Assembly (NCBI GenBank): GCA_026168455.1
Contig: CM047425.1
Location: 93,809,580-93,873,579, forward strand
DNA length: 64,000 nt
Origin: Theocolax elegans
Taxonomy: Eukaryota; Arthropoda; Insecta; Hymenoptera; Cerocephalidae
Direction: 5' to 3'
This document shows, piece after piece, positions 1 through 14,300 of this stretch; the stretch's first letter is position 1, and every line of letters starts with the position of its first letter. The position numbers were made by a program, and so were the translations under genes. Under the pieces are notes generated by a model. The model saw only the letters and a list, made by a program, of their open reading frames with translations. It did not search any database and was not told the DNA's origin.

Positions 1-444
1 TTAATAAATTATCGCTATACGAATATATTCTTGTAGATCGCTGTATCCGTAATATTAAACAGTTGAACGAATAATTTTGAGAATAACCGTAGAATAATCG
101 AAGGACATTTTTATACCTTGTCGCATCGAAGGTTTGCATCGGTTGGCAGAGCCCGAGCAAAAGGAACTCGTCGAAAATATATAGGACCATAAAGGGAAAG
201 GCAGGGAAGAGTAAAGAAGGAAGCAAAGCCTGCGGCCAACTGTAAGAGGATAATAGAACGTTGGCTACGATGGCCCTCCTGCAGAAGACAACAAACTTCA
301 TACGTTATATGGCGAAATTACCGAGGTAGCTGCGAGGGAGAGAACAAAAGATCCACGCAACAACATTAAGAAGCGAGAAAATACATGGCCACTGGGTTTG
401 CGCGCAAGGGAGGAGCTCGTAAAGAAAGAAGAGGAAACAGAAAG

Positions 445-491
445 AGACGACGACGACGGCGACGACGACGACAACGACAACGACAACGACG
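445..491. repeat. GAC/AAC trinucleotide repeat
   Basis: An imperfect GAC repeat that drifts into AAC. It produces artefactual arginine-rich (plus strand) and serine-rich (minus strand) open frames around it. There is no sign that it is translated. Confidence 0.85.
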
Positions 492-3400
492 CGTCGTTGC
501 TCTGCTCACGAAGGGTAAAACTCGGTGTATATGCTTTTCCGTCCCCGTAGAGATGCTTCTTCCCGCTAAGTGCTAACACGCCACCTCATAACCGTAGAAT
601 TTAAAGGGTTGTTTTTCGGGTTAACTTTTCATTCTCTGGATTGCTCGACTTGTCTTGCATCTCCGAGCACGTCTTTGAGTGATATAAACACTTAATCATC
701 CGCCGGGACACTTATCACATATACAGATCAATTCATGTAAGTATATAGCATTGAATTAAGAACTTTATTACACTCTACATTTAAAATAGTTTAAAAAGGA
801 AGATAAATATTAATTGAAACGTGTATAAATGAAATGGCCATCGATAAAGAGAGAATCAGGTTGTATAGAATAACTTTAAAACTATATAAAGTAGGTTATC
901 CGAAAATAAGGAATCGTATATATGAATACCATATATCCTCGAAGAGTTTTATTTTATATTATTTTTGCCAGGCCTTCCCTCATGAGCGCATATCCGTGGT
1001 AAAGCGTAAAAAGCAACATACGCGGAGCAATGTCGGTCCTTGGTATATACGTCGTCATACATAAAACCCGTGAAAACGAGTGGGATTCAGAGCGCGCGTG
1101 CAAGGAAAAAGATAGGGCAGACCAAGTCAGAGCGATAACAGCTCGTACCACAGCCTCGTCGTCCTTCGTAAGGAAATAACTTTTCTTTATTGGATACAAG
1201 AGCGCGCGACGAGACACGGGCGACCGCGAGTATAATGCCCCGAGAGCACGTAGATAAGACCGGGTTTCTTTTGATAGCTGTTGCACCGCTCACAAAAGAA
1301 TCACACCGAATTTCTCTCTACAGTCTGTATTTGCTTGCGAAAACTTCTCTTTCTTTTCCTGGCTTTTTACGTCGGCCTTCTTCTTTTCGCTACTTACTTT
1401 TTAAACGGACTTTTTTACTTTTTTATCAGCTTGCGCGTTTCAAGAGTTTTACAGGCAATTTGTCTGAAGAGAAAAAAGTACCGTAATACGTGCCTTATGT
1501 ACACGATGCATTTATGATTTTTGTTGTCATATTTAACGTAGTTAAACTACCATATATTTTAGTAAAATACAAATGATAAATTTAATTTTTATTACATCAA
1601 TATCTGTAAAATTATAAATTCTATTTGGCAATTGACGGACGCACACTGATAGAAAGAAATATTATAACTATCAATATTACACCATATATTTATTTTTCAT
1701 TAAAATTTGGATAACTAAGATTTTTTCAGACACTTTTCTATTAATGTTGAATATGTTAGAACGCTTCGTATACTAAATAGGAATGACGGATTGGTGTACA
1801 AAAATGTTAAAATTGTTGTGCTTCGAAAATATGAAATATGGACTAAACTCTGAAACTACTATACATTTTACATGGTGCATAAGTAACTAATACATATTCA
1901 TTTTCCGTAAATATTTCTTCCTCTCGATGCACTTGCCACCGGAAATGTGACAAAAGTGGTACTTATCATTATAATTGAAAAAAAAGTATTTTCGCATTAA
2001 TTTTACGAAAGCTCATCATAATGCATTACTCGAAAGATATATATAACATTCTATATCGAATAGAGTAGATAACCTACTGAGAGTGAGTGTACTTATTCAT
2101 TTGACAGTCAGATTGGTTTCTTATACGTGCGTAAACTATTAGTTATAATGAGTGAAAAGGATGACTTCTGCAGAAACCAGATTGCACGAAGCTAGCCCTT
2201 TTCGCTTTGTCATCGTCTACATGTAAATGGCGTAGATGTACACGACGCGGAAAGCGCGACATTATCGTACGTCATTCCGGTACATTGTGAGCTAGTGAAA
2301 GGTTGGGGGGGCTGCATCGTGCGCTTCGGACATTGCGCGGCACGGGTATTATCTCTCTGTCCGTATAGTCAATGTAGCTTTCCTTCTCTCTTGCTTTTGT
2401 GCATGTCTCGCGCGTCGACTTGTGCACCAAATTTACACAGCTTTCGACTCTCAAACCAACCAATTCAAACTGATATAATTTGAGGGCACGAGTTAGTTCG
2501 CTTCATTACAACTAAAATTGGATAAATCAATTTTCTCGTATAAATACGACCTAATGGAAATCATATAGAATTCAGTGTAATTTGTTTTAATTCGTGTTTA
2601 ATTGATGAATTTCATTCGAATTCTCCTCGAACGTACATTTACAATTTATTGCGTGATTCCAATATTCATTTCGAAGATTCTCTTTATTCTGGATGTTAAA
2701 TCGATTCGAGACAGTCTACTACAACAATAGAATTGTCGGAATTTTCTTTTATATTTAAAGAAGTAATATTTTAATATGACACTGTTAAAACGAAACAAAG
2801 ATGCAAGCATTCAATTTACATATTCGTATAACAGAGAAGCTGTTATTACATGAAAATACTGTACGTTACAGAATCATATAAATATATACATGATTACTCA
2901 AGATCGATTTAGCGATAGAGAGATGTACAAGATTACTTCTACTACTTGTGTTGCATTATACATAAATATATAAAACATGTATTTGAGCACTCTAGATAAT
3001 CCTGTAAAATCATTTTATTTCACAATCAGGTGTTGATTGCACAGCTGAATATTCATATGCTACTTTGACTAAAATTTAAAATGTTACATTTTACCATGAG
3101 TATATATGCTACTTATATTGCTAAATTATATGTCTGAATTAATACTTATTTTTTATTTGCATAGCTGCAGTAGAGGAAATGAAAATGTTTTGAGCGTAAT
3201 ACAAGATTCTTTTTTAACATTACCAACCAATTTTCTTAAAGAAAGGTAGTCTCGCGAACGGGTGAATTTCAAGAGCGAATTTCCCCAGAGAGTAGTAAGA
3301 ATAACAACGCGGTATAAATTATCATTGCACATCGTGTTTAACCAGCAAGAAGCCATAAATTAACCGAGCGATTTCGACTTTCGAAATCGGATAATAATAA

Positions 3401-3668
3401 CGATCGGCTATTGTCCCCTTTCACGAGGGAAAATTTATGACTCGACACGCTTAGGAAATTTGGAAGAAATTAACGGAATTAGTCACAGGGGCTGCTAATG
3501 AGGTCCATTCGACGTATACCTATGCGTGCGCGCGTGCACAACGCAACAAAAGTCATTGTTGTCTATGGAGATCGCGAGCCAGTCATTAGTCATCGAGCCT
3601 CGCAACTGATATGAATGGGTGCGAAAGATCGACGAACTCGTGGGTGTGCGTAGGCGGAGTAAGCAACT

Positions 3669-3714
3669 GTCTCTCTCCCCCCCCCCCTTCCTCTCTCTCT
3701 CTGTCTCTCTCTTT
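3669..3714. repeat. Poly-C and CT-rich low-complexity tract
   Basis: A run of about eleven C residues (3677-3687) lies inside a CT dinucleotide-rich stretch. It is simple sequence and likely to be length-polymorphic. Confidence 0.85.
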
Positions 3715-6700
3715 CATTTTCATAGAAACGCTCGCTCGACACCTGGTGACACTGGGTTGGAGTAACTACCACAGCCCATCCTCGTGATTACAAAGGGATA
3801 TGCGTGATCCTAAGTGGGAGGGAATAAAAGGGGAAGTTCTTGGTGAGAGATGAGCTTAATGAGACGCGGCAGGAGTTATCCGTCTTTGCGGTTGGGATAT
3901 GAAGGATTGACGACACCCACCTCTTTGGGTTTTTCTGGTGGCTAAATTGGAAGTAGACACTTCTCGGTTTCAAGGCTCTTTTCAAAATTCGCTTTGGATT
4001 TGACAAAGATGATCTTTACCAAGGATTATACATCCGAAAACTTAGAAAGAAAAGCAGATTATATTTGAACTGGTGGAAAAGTACTTTGGACAATTTGCAA
4101 CTTTTTGAGGAGGACATATCGAAGGAGAGTATGAAATTTCATACATCACATCATATTTATTTGTATTATATCGTATTATCTTTTCACGGTAAATAAATTA
4201 ATACAATTTTACCAATTAATAATTTATACTACACACCAGGCATTATAAAAGTGTATCAATTGTATTAAATTGTTCAATATAACCAATTAATTGTTTGGTA
4301 ATTTATTTTTCTCAATAAAATTAAATTTGTATGTCGTGCAATTAGATGGTTAATGATATATGTAACGGTAACGTGAATGCACGTGTAATATACTTTATAA
4401 ATATTCGCGTATATTTAAAATGCTATACTATCAGCAAACTTGGGTTTAAAAACACGAGGGTCTACAAGTGCAACAAGTCTAATACGATAATAATTGCGAA
4501 GGTGTAAATATCTTCCAATAATGAGTTAAGTTTGTAAAGAGCAAGAACAACCGAAGCCGAAGAAAAGCATCTCCGAGCACATTCATCGAAGAGGTTTAAA
4601 GCGAGTGCGTCCGGGGGGAATCCCGTGCAAACCTCTGGTGCTTGCGCTACCGATCGCGTAATCTCATTAGGGTCCTCAGGCTGCTCCGAAAATAACACAA
4701 GATGCGCGGCACGCCAGTCTCGGGAGGCTAGTAAGCCGATATCCGTTTGACGAGGTCTCCGGGAGCCAACCGAAGCTAAGCACCGACGACAGGGAAAACA
4801 GGCTTTGCATCGGCTCTCGCATCAGTTTAGCCGGTAGCAAGCCGAGTTCGTTGTCGCTTCGACTAACTTCTCCGCTCACGGCCTTTACCTGTCCATCGTC
4901 TTAATGGTAGCTGATGGCAAATGTCAACGCGTTCCCGCCAAAGTGCCGAGAGACAAGGGCACTGTTTAAGCGCCGTAGAATATACCGGTTCTATCGCTCC
5001 ACTGTTACTTGTTATGTATTACATTCTCTCCTCTTTACCAACCACTATTTTCATATTTGTTACGTCCAATTATTTTATACGCACTAGCATACATAATCTT
5101 CACTCTATTTACATTTGGTCGAACCTTGTATTAGCGTAAAAAAATACATCAAATAATATGGTTTTTCTCTCACATTAAAATAAATTTTAATTACTATACC
5201 GGCTTTATTTGAAACTAGAGTAAACTTATCGGTCTTGAAATATTGCGTTATAAATCACAAAGTTAAATGTAACTATTACCTGAATTCGTTATTATTAGCA
5301 ACCGACTTACGTTACACAGTTTATCAAACGAGCCTAACGTGCTCAGTATATATCGCAGACAAGAATCTCAAGACCCATTCTTCACCGTGACCAATCAAAC
5401 TGCGTATCGAAAATAGAAGAAAAAAATAACTAAGCAGTTACTTTCTCGGCGGTTATATCAATTTCAAATCCACATTCTGATCTATTCAGCGCTAAAACAT
5501 TCGTATAGTCAGTCGGCGCGACACTATCTTGGCTATAAATCTTTCAACCTCCCGATTCTTACGGCTCATTAGCAGTTCAAATCTATGTGCGTCAATGACA
5601 AATGTCCACCTAGCTTGAATATCCATAGTCTTCAACCATTTATTGCAACGTCAAAAGCGTAGATAAATTCTACCTTATTTACAATCTAAATTTCCTGTTA
5701 GATTTTAACTCTACTTAGCATCTTTCTTTGATTTGTCGACTTAACATTACTACACGAATTTTATTACTAAAGCGTTTTCACATTCATCAATCGTTTAAGT
5801 ACTCTTCACTCTGGTTAATTTAAATAAATATCATTTTATTTAGGTAAAACATTTGGTTATTAAATATATAGATTTATGCGGTACATCAAAAGCAATATAT
5901 TTAAAATTTTTTATGGAACCTAAAAACTCAAGGAAATCTAAATATCTATATATTTCATCACTAATTAATTTATTCGATTATTAGACATCTTAATAAATCT
6001 ACCTATTTTATTAAACTCTTTAAAATAGTCCAACTATTTACGAGATAATAACAGAGACGTTTATCGCAATCGTTACCTTATGTAATATTTGCTTTATTTC
6101 GTTTATTTTTGTTTATTGCACTAAACCATGTTTAAAACTGAAAAATTTAATACATTTTTATTTACAAACAATTTGTTATGAATGATTGATGGTGTTGAAA
6201 TATACAAATAGGTATTGGATGTTATGGTAAAGGAATAACGATTTCAATTCTGCTTCGATGAATAAAAAAAAAATTTGTTGTCCAGTATACGTTGACCAAT
6301 AGTATTTCTGTCCCATCAGATAAGGTTTACCGGTAGTTATATATTTTGCGGACGTATTTAAAATAAAACTTTTTTACATTCACGTTTTTTACGCAACAAA
6401 AATCACCAACGAAATGGAGGGCAAGAGAGCGGTTATTAAAATATCCCCGATAAGAAATAAATAAAAAGAAAAAATAAACTTGTACCAACCGTTAAATTAC
6501 AAATCCAAATTCCAATTGTCGTTATTTCGTGAGATTGCGTGTCGCACAATATACTACACGAAATAATTGTAAAGAGATACTTAAAAAGAGGTTAGCAAGC
6601 TTTCTAACGAACATTCTTCAGATTTGGATATGAATGTGAGTTTTGCCAGTAGCATGCCAGATTAGTGTCTCGTATACGTATTAATATACTACATTAATCC

Positions 6701-9700
6701 ATTCCTCTGACTTATTTTTCTAATCAAAAATCAATCTAATATATGTAAATGTTTGAGATATGTGTAATAAACCATTGACTCTAAGACATTTATCTGGTCA
6801 AGATAATTTTGTAATAGCGTATAATAGAAGTTATACATAAAAGTCGAGGCTATTAAATAAACACATTTTATAAGGAAATAAGATAGTCGACTCTATTTTA
6901 TTACTGCTCATAATTTTTATGCTGAATATAAATATAAAGCGAGTTTCATATTATAGGGATAAGAGTAGAGCATCTTGCGTTTATACCTTATTCGAATTCT
7001 TAAATTTACGTAAGAGATTTTAAATAAATCATTTTTGTACCTTAAGAATAAATTTGATGCGTATATAGATATACCTACAGACATTTATTCCGCGTGATTA
7101 AAATTTTTATCAATAATAATACTATATATAAATGTATGGGTTTCCATTTTTCCAATAACATGTTTGCAATTCGCCGATACGACTTATTCTTCTCCTTTCA
7201 ATTAAATCTTAAATCTATAAACACTCGAATCACACACAAAAAAATATTTAAATTATCAATTACGCGTTCAGAAAGTGCAACCCATAGGACGCCATATAAC
7301 TTTTAAACGATGTAACAAAGTGATGAAGGCGGCGTCGTATCAGGAAATATTTACGCTCCACAAATTGACCATGCAAAAGTTCTTTATCTCTCTCCCGCTC
7401 TCCCTGGTAACCGATAATAGACGAGTTGTGCATATCGCATCGCTAAAAGTAATGATCCTGTTTACAGTTATCGGCGACGCGTCGTCAAGATACCAATTGA
7501 GTTACTGAGGACCCACAGACGAGCCGGACAGTTTATATAACACTGATACTTACACGTATTATTTATGTAGCTTGCAATATTTTTTTTTCATCGTGTGTTA
7601 AATGCGGACCGAATTTAAATATAACAATGCGATTATTAATTCATTTAAATATTAGAAACTAATTAGGTGTACATGTATATAGATGATGGTTTTTTTTATT
7701 TTTGTAAGATGTATATGCTATTGTATCAATCGACACGGGACAAGTTATTTCAATAACAATGACGCTTTGTTAATGCGAAATTCTTATTGACATAGCAAAT
7801 CGTCTAGTCAAGTGCGAACATTAAATTAACGCGAAGAATTATAAACGTTTTATTTGTAATAACTTGTTTTCTTCTATCAGTTATTTACGAGCCAAAGTCG
7901 TTTTTAAATTGATGGCGAAAGGAATACATATAGTCGAGCGTGTAAAGAATTTAGATTTAGAATATAAATTTCTTTTGTGAATTCTCATATTACCGTGCTA
8001 GATAGTAGACAATCTACCGATACACCTTTAGACAACGACAAGAAATTCCAAGTAAACAATCTTGCCGTAATAGTTCTCATAAGAATATTGGATACTAAGT
8101 ACGTTTTTCTGCTACCTAATAATTTAACGTTATTCACGGATGAAAGTCTACGTTTAATACGTGTACTTTATACGGGAGTGCAAAGCAGTTACCTTGCAAT
8201 CTCCTCATCGAATACACGATTCGTAAAAGAAAATTATTACGCGCTTGAATGAATTTGAAGCGCAAGCGATAACGCATGCATTTTGTATTCAGATAGCGGA
8301 ATATCAAAATACACTTACGCGCTTTATATTTTATATATTCATTTTCCACGTTGAGATAGCAAACGATGAAAAATTTTCATCTATCGAGATACTCGAACGA
8401 GATCTCGTATCTAGTGACGTGCGCGTAATTTTAATTTCCGTATGCCTTCATTTGGTGATTAATGAACGTTATACTCAGTACCTTAATCGATATTTTTCAT
8501 GACGGCGATCGGTTTCTTCATTATAACTGTTGGAAAACTTGTTTTCTTACTTTTACTGCAAACGAATATTGACTATTTTATATATACCGAGTGATTATCC
8601 GCGTGTTAAACACATCTGGCTATCAATCGTTTCCTAGATAAATTACGAAATAAACTTACAATTATTATTTGCGAAAGTATGAATGTAAATTGACTATATT
8701 AAATATAGTAGAATACTTTTTTTAAAACTAATACAAATGTGTAATACGTCATTTTTTTACGAAGTGTTTATTCGCACTTAATCCACGTAATTTTCGGTAT
8801 CGCATGAAAAACGTGTTTATGTAAAATATCAATCCCAAAGTGAAATAACAACCTCTAAGCTATACACAACAGACCGGTCATAGGGTACTTAGCGGGGAAG
8901 GGCGGATTGTACATTTCTTAATTTTACAATCAAGGTATACCAATGTCCCTAATTGTGTATTTTTATGTGAATTTAGTGCAAATAGACACAATTTAGTCCA
9001 AAAATTAAGTATTGTAAAATATAGATACCTATATTATAATTGGAAAGGAATAATTTTGAACTATCGCCGTTTCTTATAACTTTTAAGATATCTGATGACT
9101 TAAATACGAGCAAATGAATATTTCATCACAGCTAAGTATTATTTAAATCAGTTTTTAATAGTTTAATAGTTATACGGACTAAATGCTAATATAGAAAAAA
9201 TATATTTTTATTATAAGCTGTCGATATCAATTTCTAATAATAAATGCACAATTTTTTTGTCACGATTATTTCTTTCTTTTAAGGTAGATATATATTATAG
9301 GTATTAATAGATTTACACGTTATAAAATTTGACTTGTTACTGAAATATAATAACTTACGTTCTTATGCATTCATAGATGTCTCGTGTTGTTTACTTTAAC
9401 GTTATCCTTGTTCCTCGTGTGTATGTGAGTGTATGCGGACGTATGTGTGTGTGGGTGTGTGAATATAAATATATACGTATATATATATATTTACATGGAG
9501 CAAATGGACCGTCGACGAATGAGAGGCAGTGGAGAGAATGGTTTTTAGAATCGGCAATGACTGCTCGGCTAGAAAATGACCGTTCTCACTTTGTCACGCG
9601 AGGAGAATAAATTCCCAACATGCCCATTACAGTTTACGAGGGACGGTTAACATGTATAACCCCAACACTCACGCCGTATATTAAGATATACGGCCCCGGG

Positions 9701-9841
9701 TGCAGCTACGCCACCAGGACGTGGTATATGTCTATTTATACCCACACAAGAGCCTCACATCCCATTTCCATAATGATATGGAAACCGACTATATTCGTTA
9801 CTTGGAATTCATTATCATTTTTACGGGCCATAGAATAAGAT

Positions 9842-9875
9842 TGGGCGGCGGCGTCGGCGGCGTCGGCAGCGGCAT
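9842..9875. repeat. GC-rich GGC/GTC trinucleotide repeat
   Basis: A short GGCGGC/GTC tract in otherwise AT-rich DNA. It is followed at about 9940-9976 by a short tandem repeat of the word ATATGGG. Both are simple sequence. Confidence 0.7.
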
Positions 9876-10334
9876 CCACGCGTTAACGATGCTAAATCGT
9901 TGAGCACGCGGCGCTAGCCTCGAGAATGGATTATAGGTATATATACAGGTATATGGGATATGGGATATGGGATATACCGGACCCTGAGTCTGCCACCTTT
10001 CGAATCTTTCATTTGGATTCGACTTCTCAGGAGAAGAGATTAATCGCGCCTTCTCGGTAGAGTTAATAAGCGCCGTAGCTCACTCAGTTTTGTCGGTCCC
10101 CTGTCTTACCGAGAAAATTGAAAGTCAACAGATTCCTTATGCGTATTTCAGAAAATTGAAGTGTTAATATATTTGATGCTTTGACGGTTCTTTTCATCCT
10201 TCGTAATAATCATTTATCACACTTAAGATAAAACTGCATCGTTTTGTCTCTTTAGAACATACATCCTTATACTTTCAATTACTTCTATGATGATTATATA
10301 ATCCTAATTTGTATATTATATATATGTATTGCAT

Positions 10335-10470
10335 GGCTCAAAAATTTTAATTCTAGCTGCAAAGTAAAAATGTCACAACGTCAAAGTTTTAGACCTCTGG
10401 TCCAAATAGTATTGTTAGTATTACGCAGATTTGCTGCAGCTCGTTCAAAAGATTATTTTAAGTATTGTCC
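10335..10470 (+). repeat. Left inverted end of repeat X (diverged)
   Basis: The sequence from about 10335 matches the reverse complement of 20365-20485, with conserved words CCTCT, GTCCAAATAGT and CGTTCAAAAGA separated by small gaps. The same end occurs almost unchanged at 30877-31018, and in the opposite orientation at 35989-36132. Divergence between the two ends of copy 1 implies an old insertion or ends of different subfamilies. Confidence 0.5.
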
Positions 10471-10679
10471 ATTGACCTATAACTGAAATGGAAACATATA
10501 TGTGAATAATCAAATACTTAAAATAAAAAAGTTAAAAGTTTAAATCATGGTGCACTTTAAAAGTAAAGACAGGGATAAATTAATATTGCTTCCTCACAGA
10601 AATTATTCTACTTGCTAAAAACATGTTATAAGTATGTTTTAACATGACAGGAGTAGAAGTCTTGTGTTTTTACTATGGA

Positions 10680-10699
10680 TGTGTGTGTGTGTGTGTACA
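10680..10699. repeat. TG microsatellite
   Basis: A short run of TG dinucleotides inside the left part of repeat X. Simple sequence. Confidence 0.8.
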
Positions 10700-10868
10700 C
10701 CGCCGAATTTTCGAAACAACTCGGTCAATATCGCCAGCTTCCGCGTACAGATTGCTTTTTATTTTCCCAATTCCGGAAAAGACTTTGGTTATTTACCCCC
10801 AAAATAGTTTTTTTAACGACAATTTCCGGTTTTTGAAAATTTAATTTTTGAATAATTTTGATATTATT

Positions 10869-10873
10869 ATTTG
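10869..10873. repeat. Target-site duplication of Copia, left
   Basis: ATTTG directly before the LTR. The same five bases follow the other LTR at 18432-18436. This is the integration footprint, and it shows that the sequence on both sides was contiguous before insertion. Confidence 0.93.
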
Positions 10874-11173
10874 TGTTGGAATAAAACAGGAGAGGAAGGG
10901 CTTGGCTTTAATGATAAACTCACCGGTTATATATTATGAAATAATAAACTCTTTTATTCTATATATATTAATAATATGTATATACACTGGGGAAGGCCTT
11001 GGTACATCCGACCGTGTCGGGATCCGTGGCTCGAGTGCTTTAGCGGGAGAAACCGATCTCACCGCGCCGCCGCTTGCGTCGCTTCCTCCGGGGTCCTCCC
11101 CACTCCTCGTTACTTAGTTGGTAACGATAGAGAGAGAGAGAGAGAGCTAGACTATCACGTCTTATTTCCAACA
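10874..11173 (-). repeat. Copia 3' LTR (300 bp)
   Basis: Starts TGTTGGAA and ends TTCCAACA when read on the minus strand, so the terminal inverted repeat is eight bases. It contains an (AG)9 run, one unit shorter than the partner LTR, and an AATAAA-type poly(A) signal on the sense strand near 10953-10958. Otherwise it is identical to 18130-18431. Confidence 0.97.
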
Positions 11174-11182
11174 CTCCCTCCC
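11174..11182 (-). promoter_or_regulatory. Copia polypurine tract
   Basis: The sense strand reads GGGAGGGAG immediately before the 3' LTR. This purine run is where plus-strand DNA synthesis is primed after RNase H digestion. Its position touching the LTR start supports the assigned boundary. Confidence 0.88.
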
Positions 11183-11308
11183 GTGGTTGTCTTGATCTCT
11201 TCTAGCTGCAATTTCTAAGTTAAACTTCTAGCTTCTTATCCAGCTATATCCAGCTCCAACTTATCTGCTCCATCTAGCTTTTATTTTCTGTAACGAAACA
11301 TCAATCTA

Positions 11309-14300
11309 TTAATTTTCTAAATAACAATTCAGAATTTCTCTAGCTAATTTAACATGCAAATCATGAGCCAGTGGCTTTGTGAATATATCCGCTATTTGCT
11401 CCTTTGAAGCTATCCATTTAATTTCAATTAGGTTCCTGTCAACGCATTCTCTAACATAGAGCTCTCTAACCTCTGTCATATGTCTGAGTTTATTGCTACA
11501 ACTAACTTTTGTGCTTTGTATGGCAGCCATATTATCACACCATAGAGTCACGGGCGCAAACGAGTTTTCTAACATTAAATAGATCGAGCATTGTAGAGAT
11601 ACTATCTCTTGGCACGCTTCACTCATGGCCACATACTCTGCTTGACATGTTGATAGGGAGACGTACGCTTGTTTGTGTGTTCTCCAGGATATAGTATCAC
11701 CGAATAACTTTATCACATATCCACAGGTAGTTAGGCTACCTCTACAATCAGCGAAACTAGCATCCGAATAAGCTTGTAAATCGTTTAGCTTCCCTTCGAA
11801 CTTTAAACCTAAACTCTTAGTATATTTTAAATATCTACATAATCGTTTTACCATTTTCCATTCATCATCAGTCGGATTTATTTGATGTCGACTCAACACA
11901 TTTACCGCGTATGAAATGTCTGGTCTAACTGTGTTAGCTAGGTATAATAAAGTTCCAACTATTTCCCTATATGACGAATTTCCCTTATTGATAGTTGACT
12001 CTAGACTAGCCTTTTCATCACTTTCTTCTCTATCTCTTCCAGCTTGATTCGCGACTTGATTTGTAACCATAGGAGTTCTTTGAGGGTGCATTTCACTGTA
12101 ACCGAATCTTTGTAACATTTTCTCTATATAGTTTTCTAGCTTTAATATCGTTACTTTGTTCTTTCTATCTCGGACTATCTCAATACCTAAAAATGTTTTC
12201 GGTTCTCCTAAATCTGTCATTTCAAATTCTAACTGAAGTTTTGTTTTAATTTCTTCTAGCTTCATCGAGTCATTACTAGCTATCAACATGTCATCGACAT
12301 ATATTATTAAGATTAATAATTTATTTTCATTTCTCCAAGTAAACAGACATGGTTCCCTTTCGTGCGATTTTAATCCTAACTTTATTGCCACCTCTGTAAA
12401 CTTTTCATTCCATCGTTTGGGACTTATCTTCAGTCCATACAGGGCTTTATTGATTTTACAAACTTTAACTTTTCTATCAATTTCGGAACATTCTATACCT
12501 TCTGGTATCTCCATGTAAATTTCATTATCAATTGTCCCATTTAAAAATGCTGTCTTTACATCTAGCTGACAAACGTTTAAATCTAGCTTATTAATAATTG
12601 CAAAGGCTGATCTAATAATCTGCAATCGCGAAACAGGTGCATATGTCTCGTTTAGATCATAATTATTCTTATCTTTGAATCCGCGAATAACTAATCTAGC
12701 TTTATATTTACATTCATTCCCTTCTAGCATTTTCCTTTTTAAAACCCATTTGGAGTCAATTATATTTGCTTTGCTTCCATCTATCGAATAATTTGGTCGA
12801 TCTACTAAAGTCCAAACATTATTATTTTTCATCGATTCTAGCTCACTATCAATTGCTCTTTTCCATTCTAACTTATCGTTTGCTGACATAGCTTCTTTAT
12901 ACGAAGTTGGCTCTTTTCTTATGATAGCTAATAGAGATTGACAATTTTCTAATTCTAACATATTGATATTTGATTCTATCTGTTGCGTTGTTTCGGTTGC
13001 TTTAACCGTTTCTAACTCTCCTTCTAGATTTATAGTTTCGACAATTTTCCTAGGACGACCTCTTTTGCGTTTTACTCCCTCCGTTTCTAAAATTTCTTTT
13101 TCCTTTTCAAATTCTAAAAACCAACTTTCTTTATTTATTTCCTCTGCCGATTTAGCCCAGTCTTTAATACTAGCTTTGTTGTACTTATCTCCGAATACCA
13201 GTTTTTCACAAAATCTAACATCTCTACTTTCATAGAATTTACCTTCTTCCGGTTTCAAAAGTAAATATCCCGTATTAGTATATCCTATCATAACTACTCG
13301 TTTTCCTAGCTGATCGAACTTCGTTCCAACCTTTCTTTGTATTTTCATATAAGCTATTGAACCAAATCTTTTAAATCTTTCTATATCTATCTTGTAATTG
13401 GGGCAGAATTTTTCTAGTGGTATTTCCATATTGTTCGATTTGTGCGGCGTTCTATTATATACGTATACCGCCGTGCCTAAAGCAAGATCCCACATATTTT
13501 CGGGCAATCGCGTATCGTAAATTAAAGTTCTAACTTTCTTTTGAATCGTCTGGTTGAATCTTTCCGCAACACCATTATGTTCAGGTGTATCCGGAGGGGC
13601 TAATTGCAGTTCAGCTCCTAATTTATTTAATATTTCTAGCGTATATCCACCGGTAAATTCTGTTCCTTGATCGCACCTAAGATAACATACTTTTTCATCC
13701 GAGCCCAAGATATTTCTAGCGCTTCTAACAAATGATTCTAAGCAGTTTCCTGTCTCACTTTTATTTTTCATCGGATATGCCATCGCTAATCTAGCATAAT
13801 CATCAATAAATACGGATATGAACCGATATCCCTTTGGATGAGTAGCTGGACTGATTGGACCCATTGTATCAGCATGTATAATTTGTAACGGTCTGGTTGC
13901 TCTTTGTCTTTGACTATTAAACGGCAATTTATTAAACTTCGAGACGATACAAACTTCACAATCTTGTATTGATTTATCGAACTTTACATTACTTAAATCT
14001 TTCTGATTTGGAAACCGTTTCTGAAATGATTTTAGATATTCTAGCGATGCGTGACCAAGTCTAATATGCCATAAAATAGCTTTGTTTTCTGAAATTGTAT
14101 CTAAACTACAATCTAACTTTGTTGTTTCGTCAGTTAATAGATTATCTATTTGGTTGATCTTTCTATCGTATATAGTATTCTCAAAGTTTGAAGACTGTGA
14201 CTGAGGAGTTTCACGATCTATGTCTAGCGTATCTACTCTTCCGGTTTCCTCATCGTCAACATTGGCATTTTCTTTTTCTAGCTTTCTTTTATTGCCTTGG

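Larger units (their letters stand above)
1..10334. other. Gene-poor AT-rich sequence with simple repeats
   Basis: I see no coding sequence here that I can support. The open frames are short, lack recognisable domains and mostly arise from simple repeats or GC-rich patches. The stretch alternates AT-rich DNA with short CpG-rich blocks (around 1080-1260, 3500-3800, 4560-4900 and 9500-10100), a pattern that can mark regulatory DNA or introns. Low-complexity pieces are listed separately where distinct. No tRNA, rRNA or transposon protein was recognised. Confidence 0.6.

Noticed and set aside
298..579. Serine-rich and arginine-rich open frames on both strands
   Set aside because: They come from the GAC trinucleotide repeat and have no domain or conserved composition.
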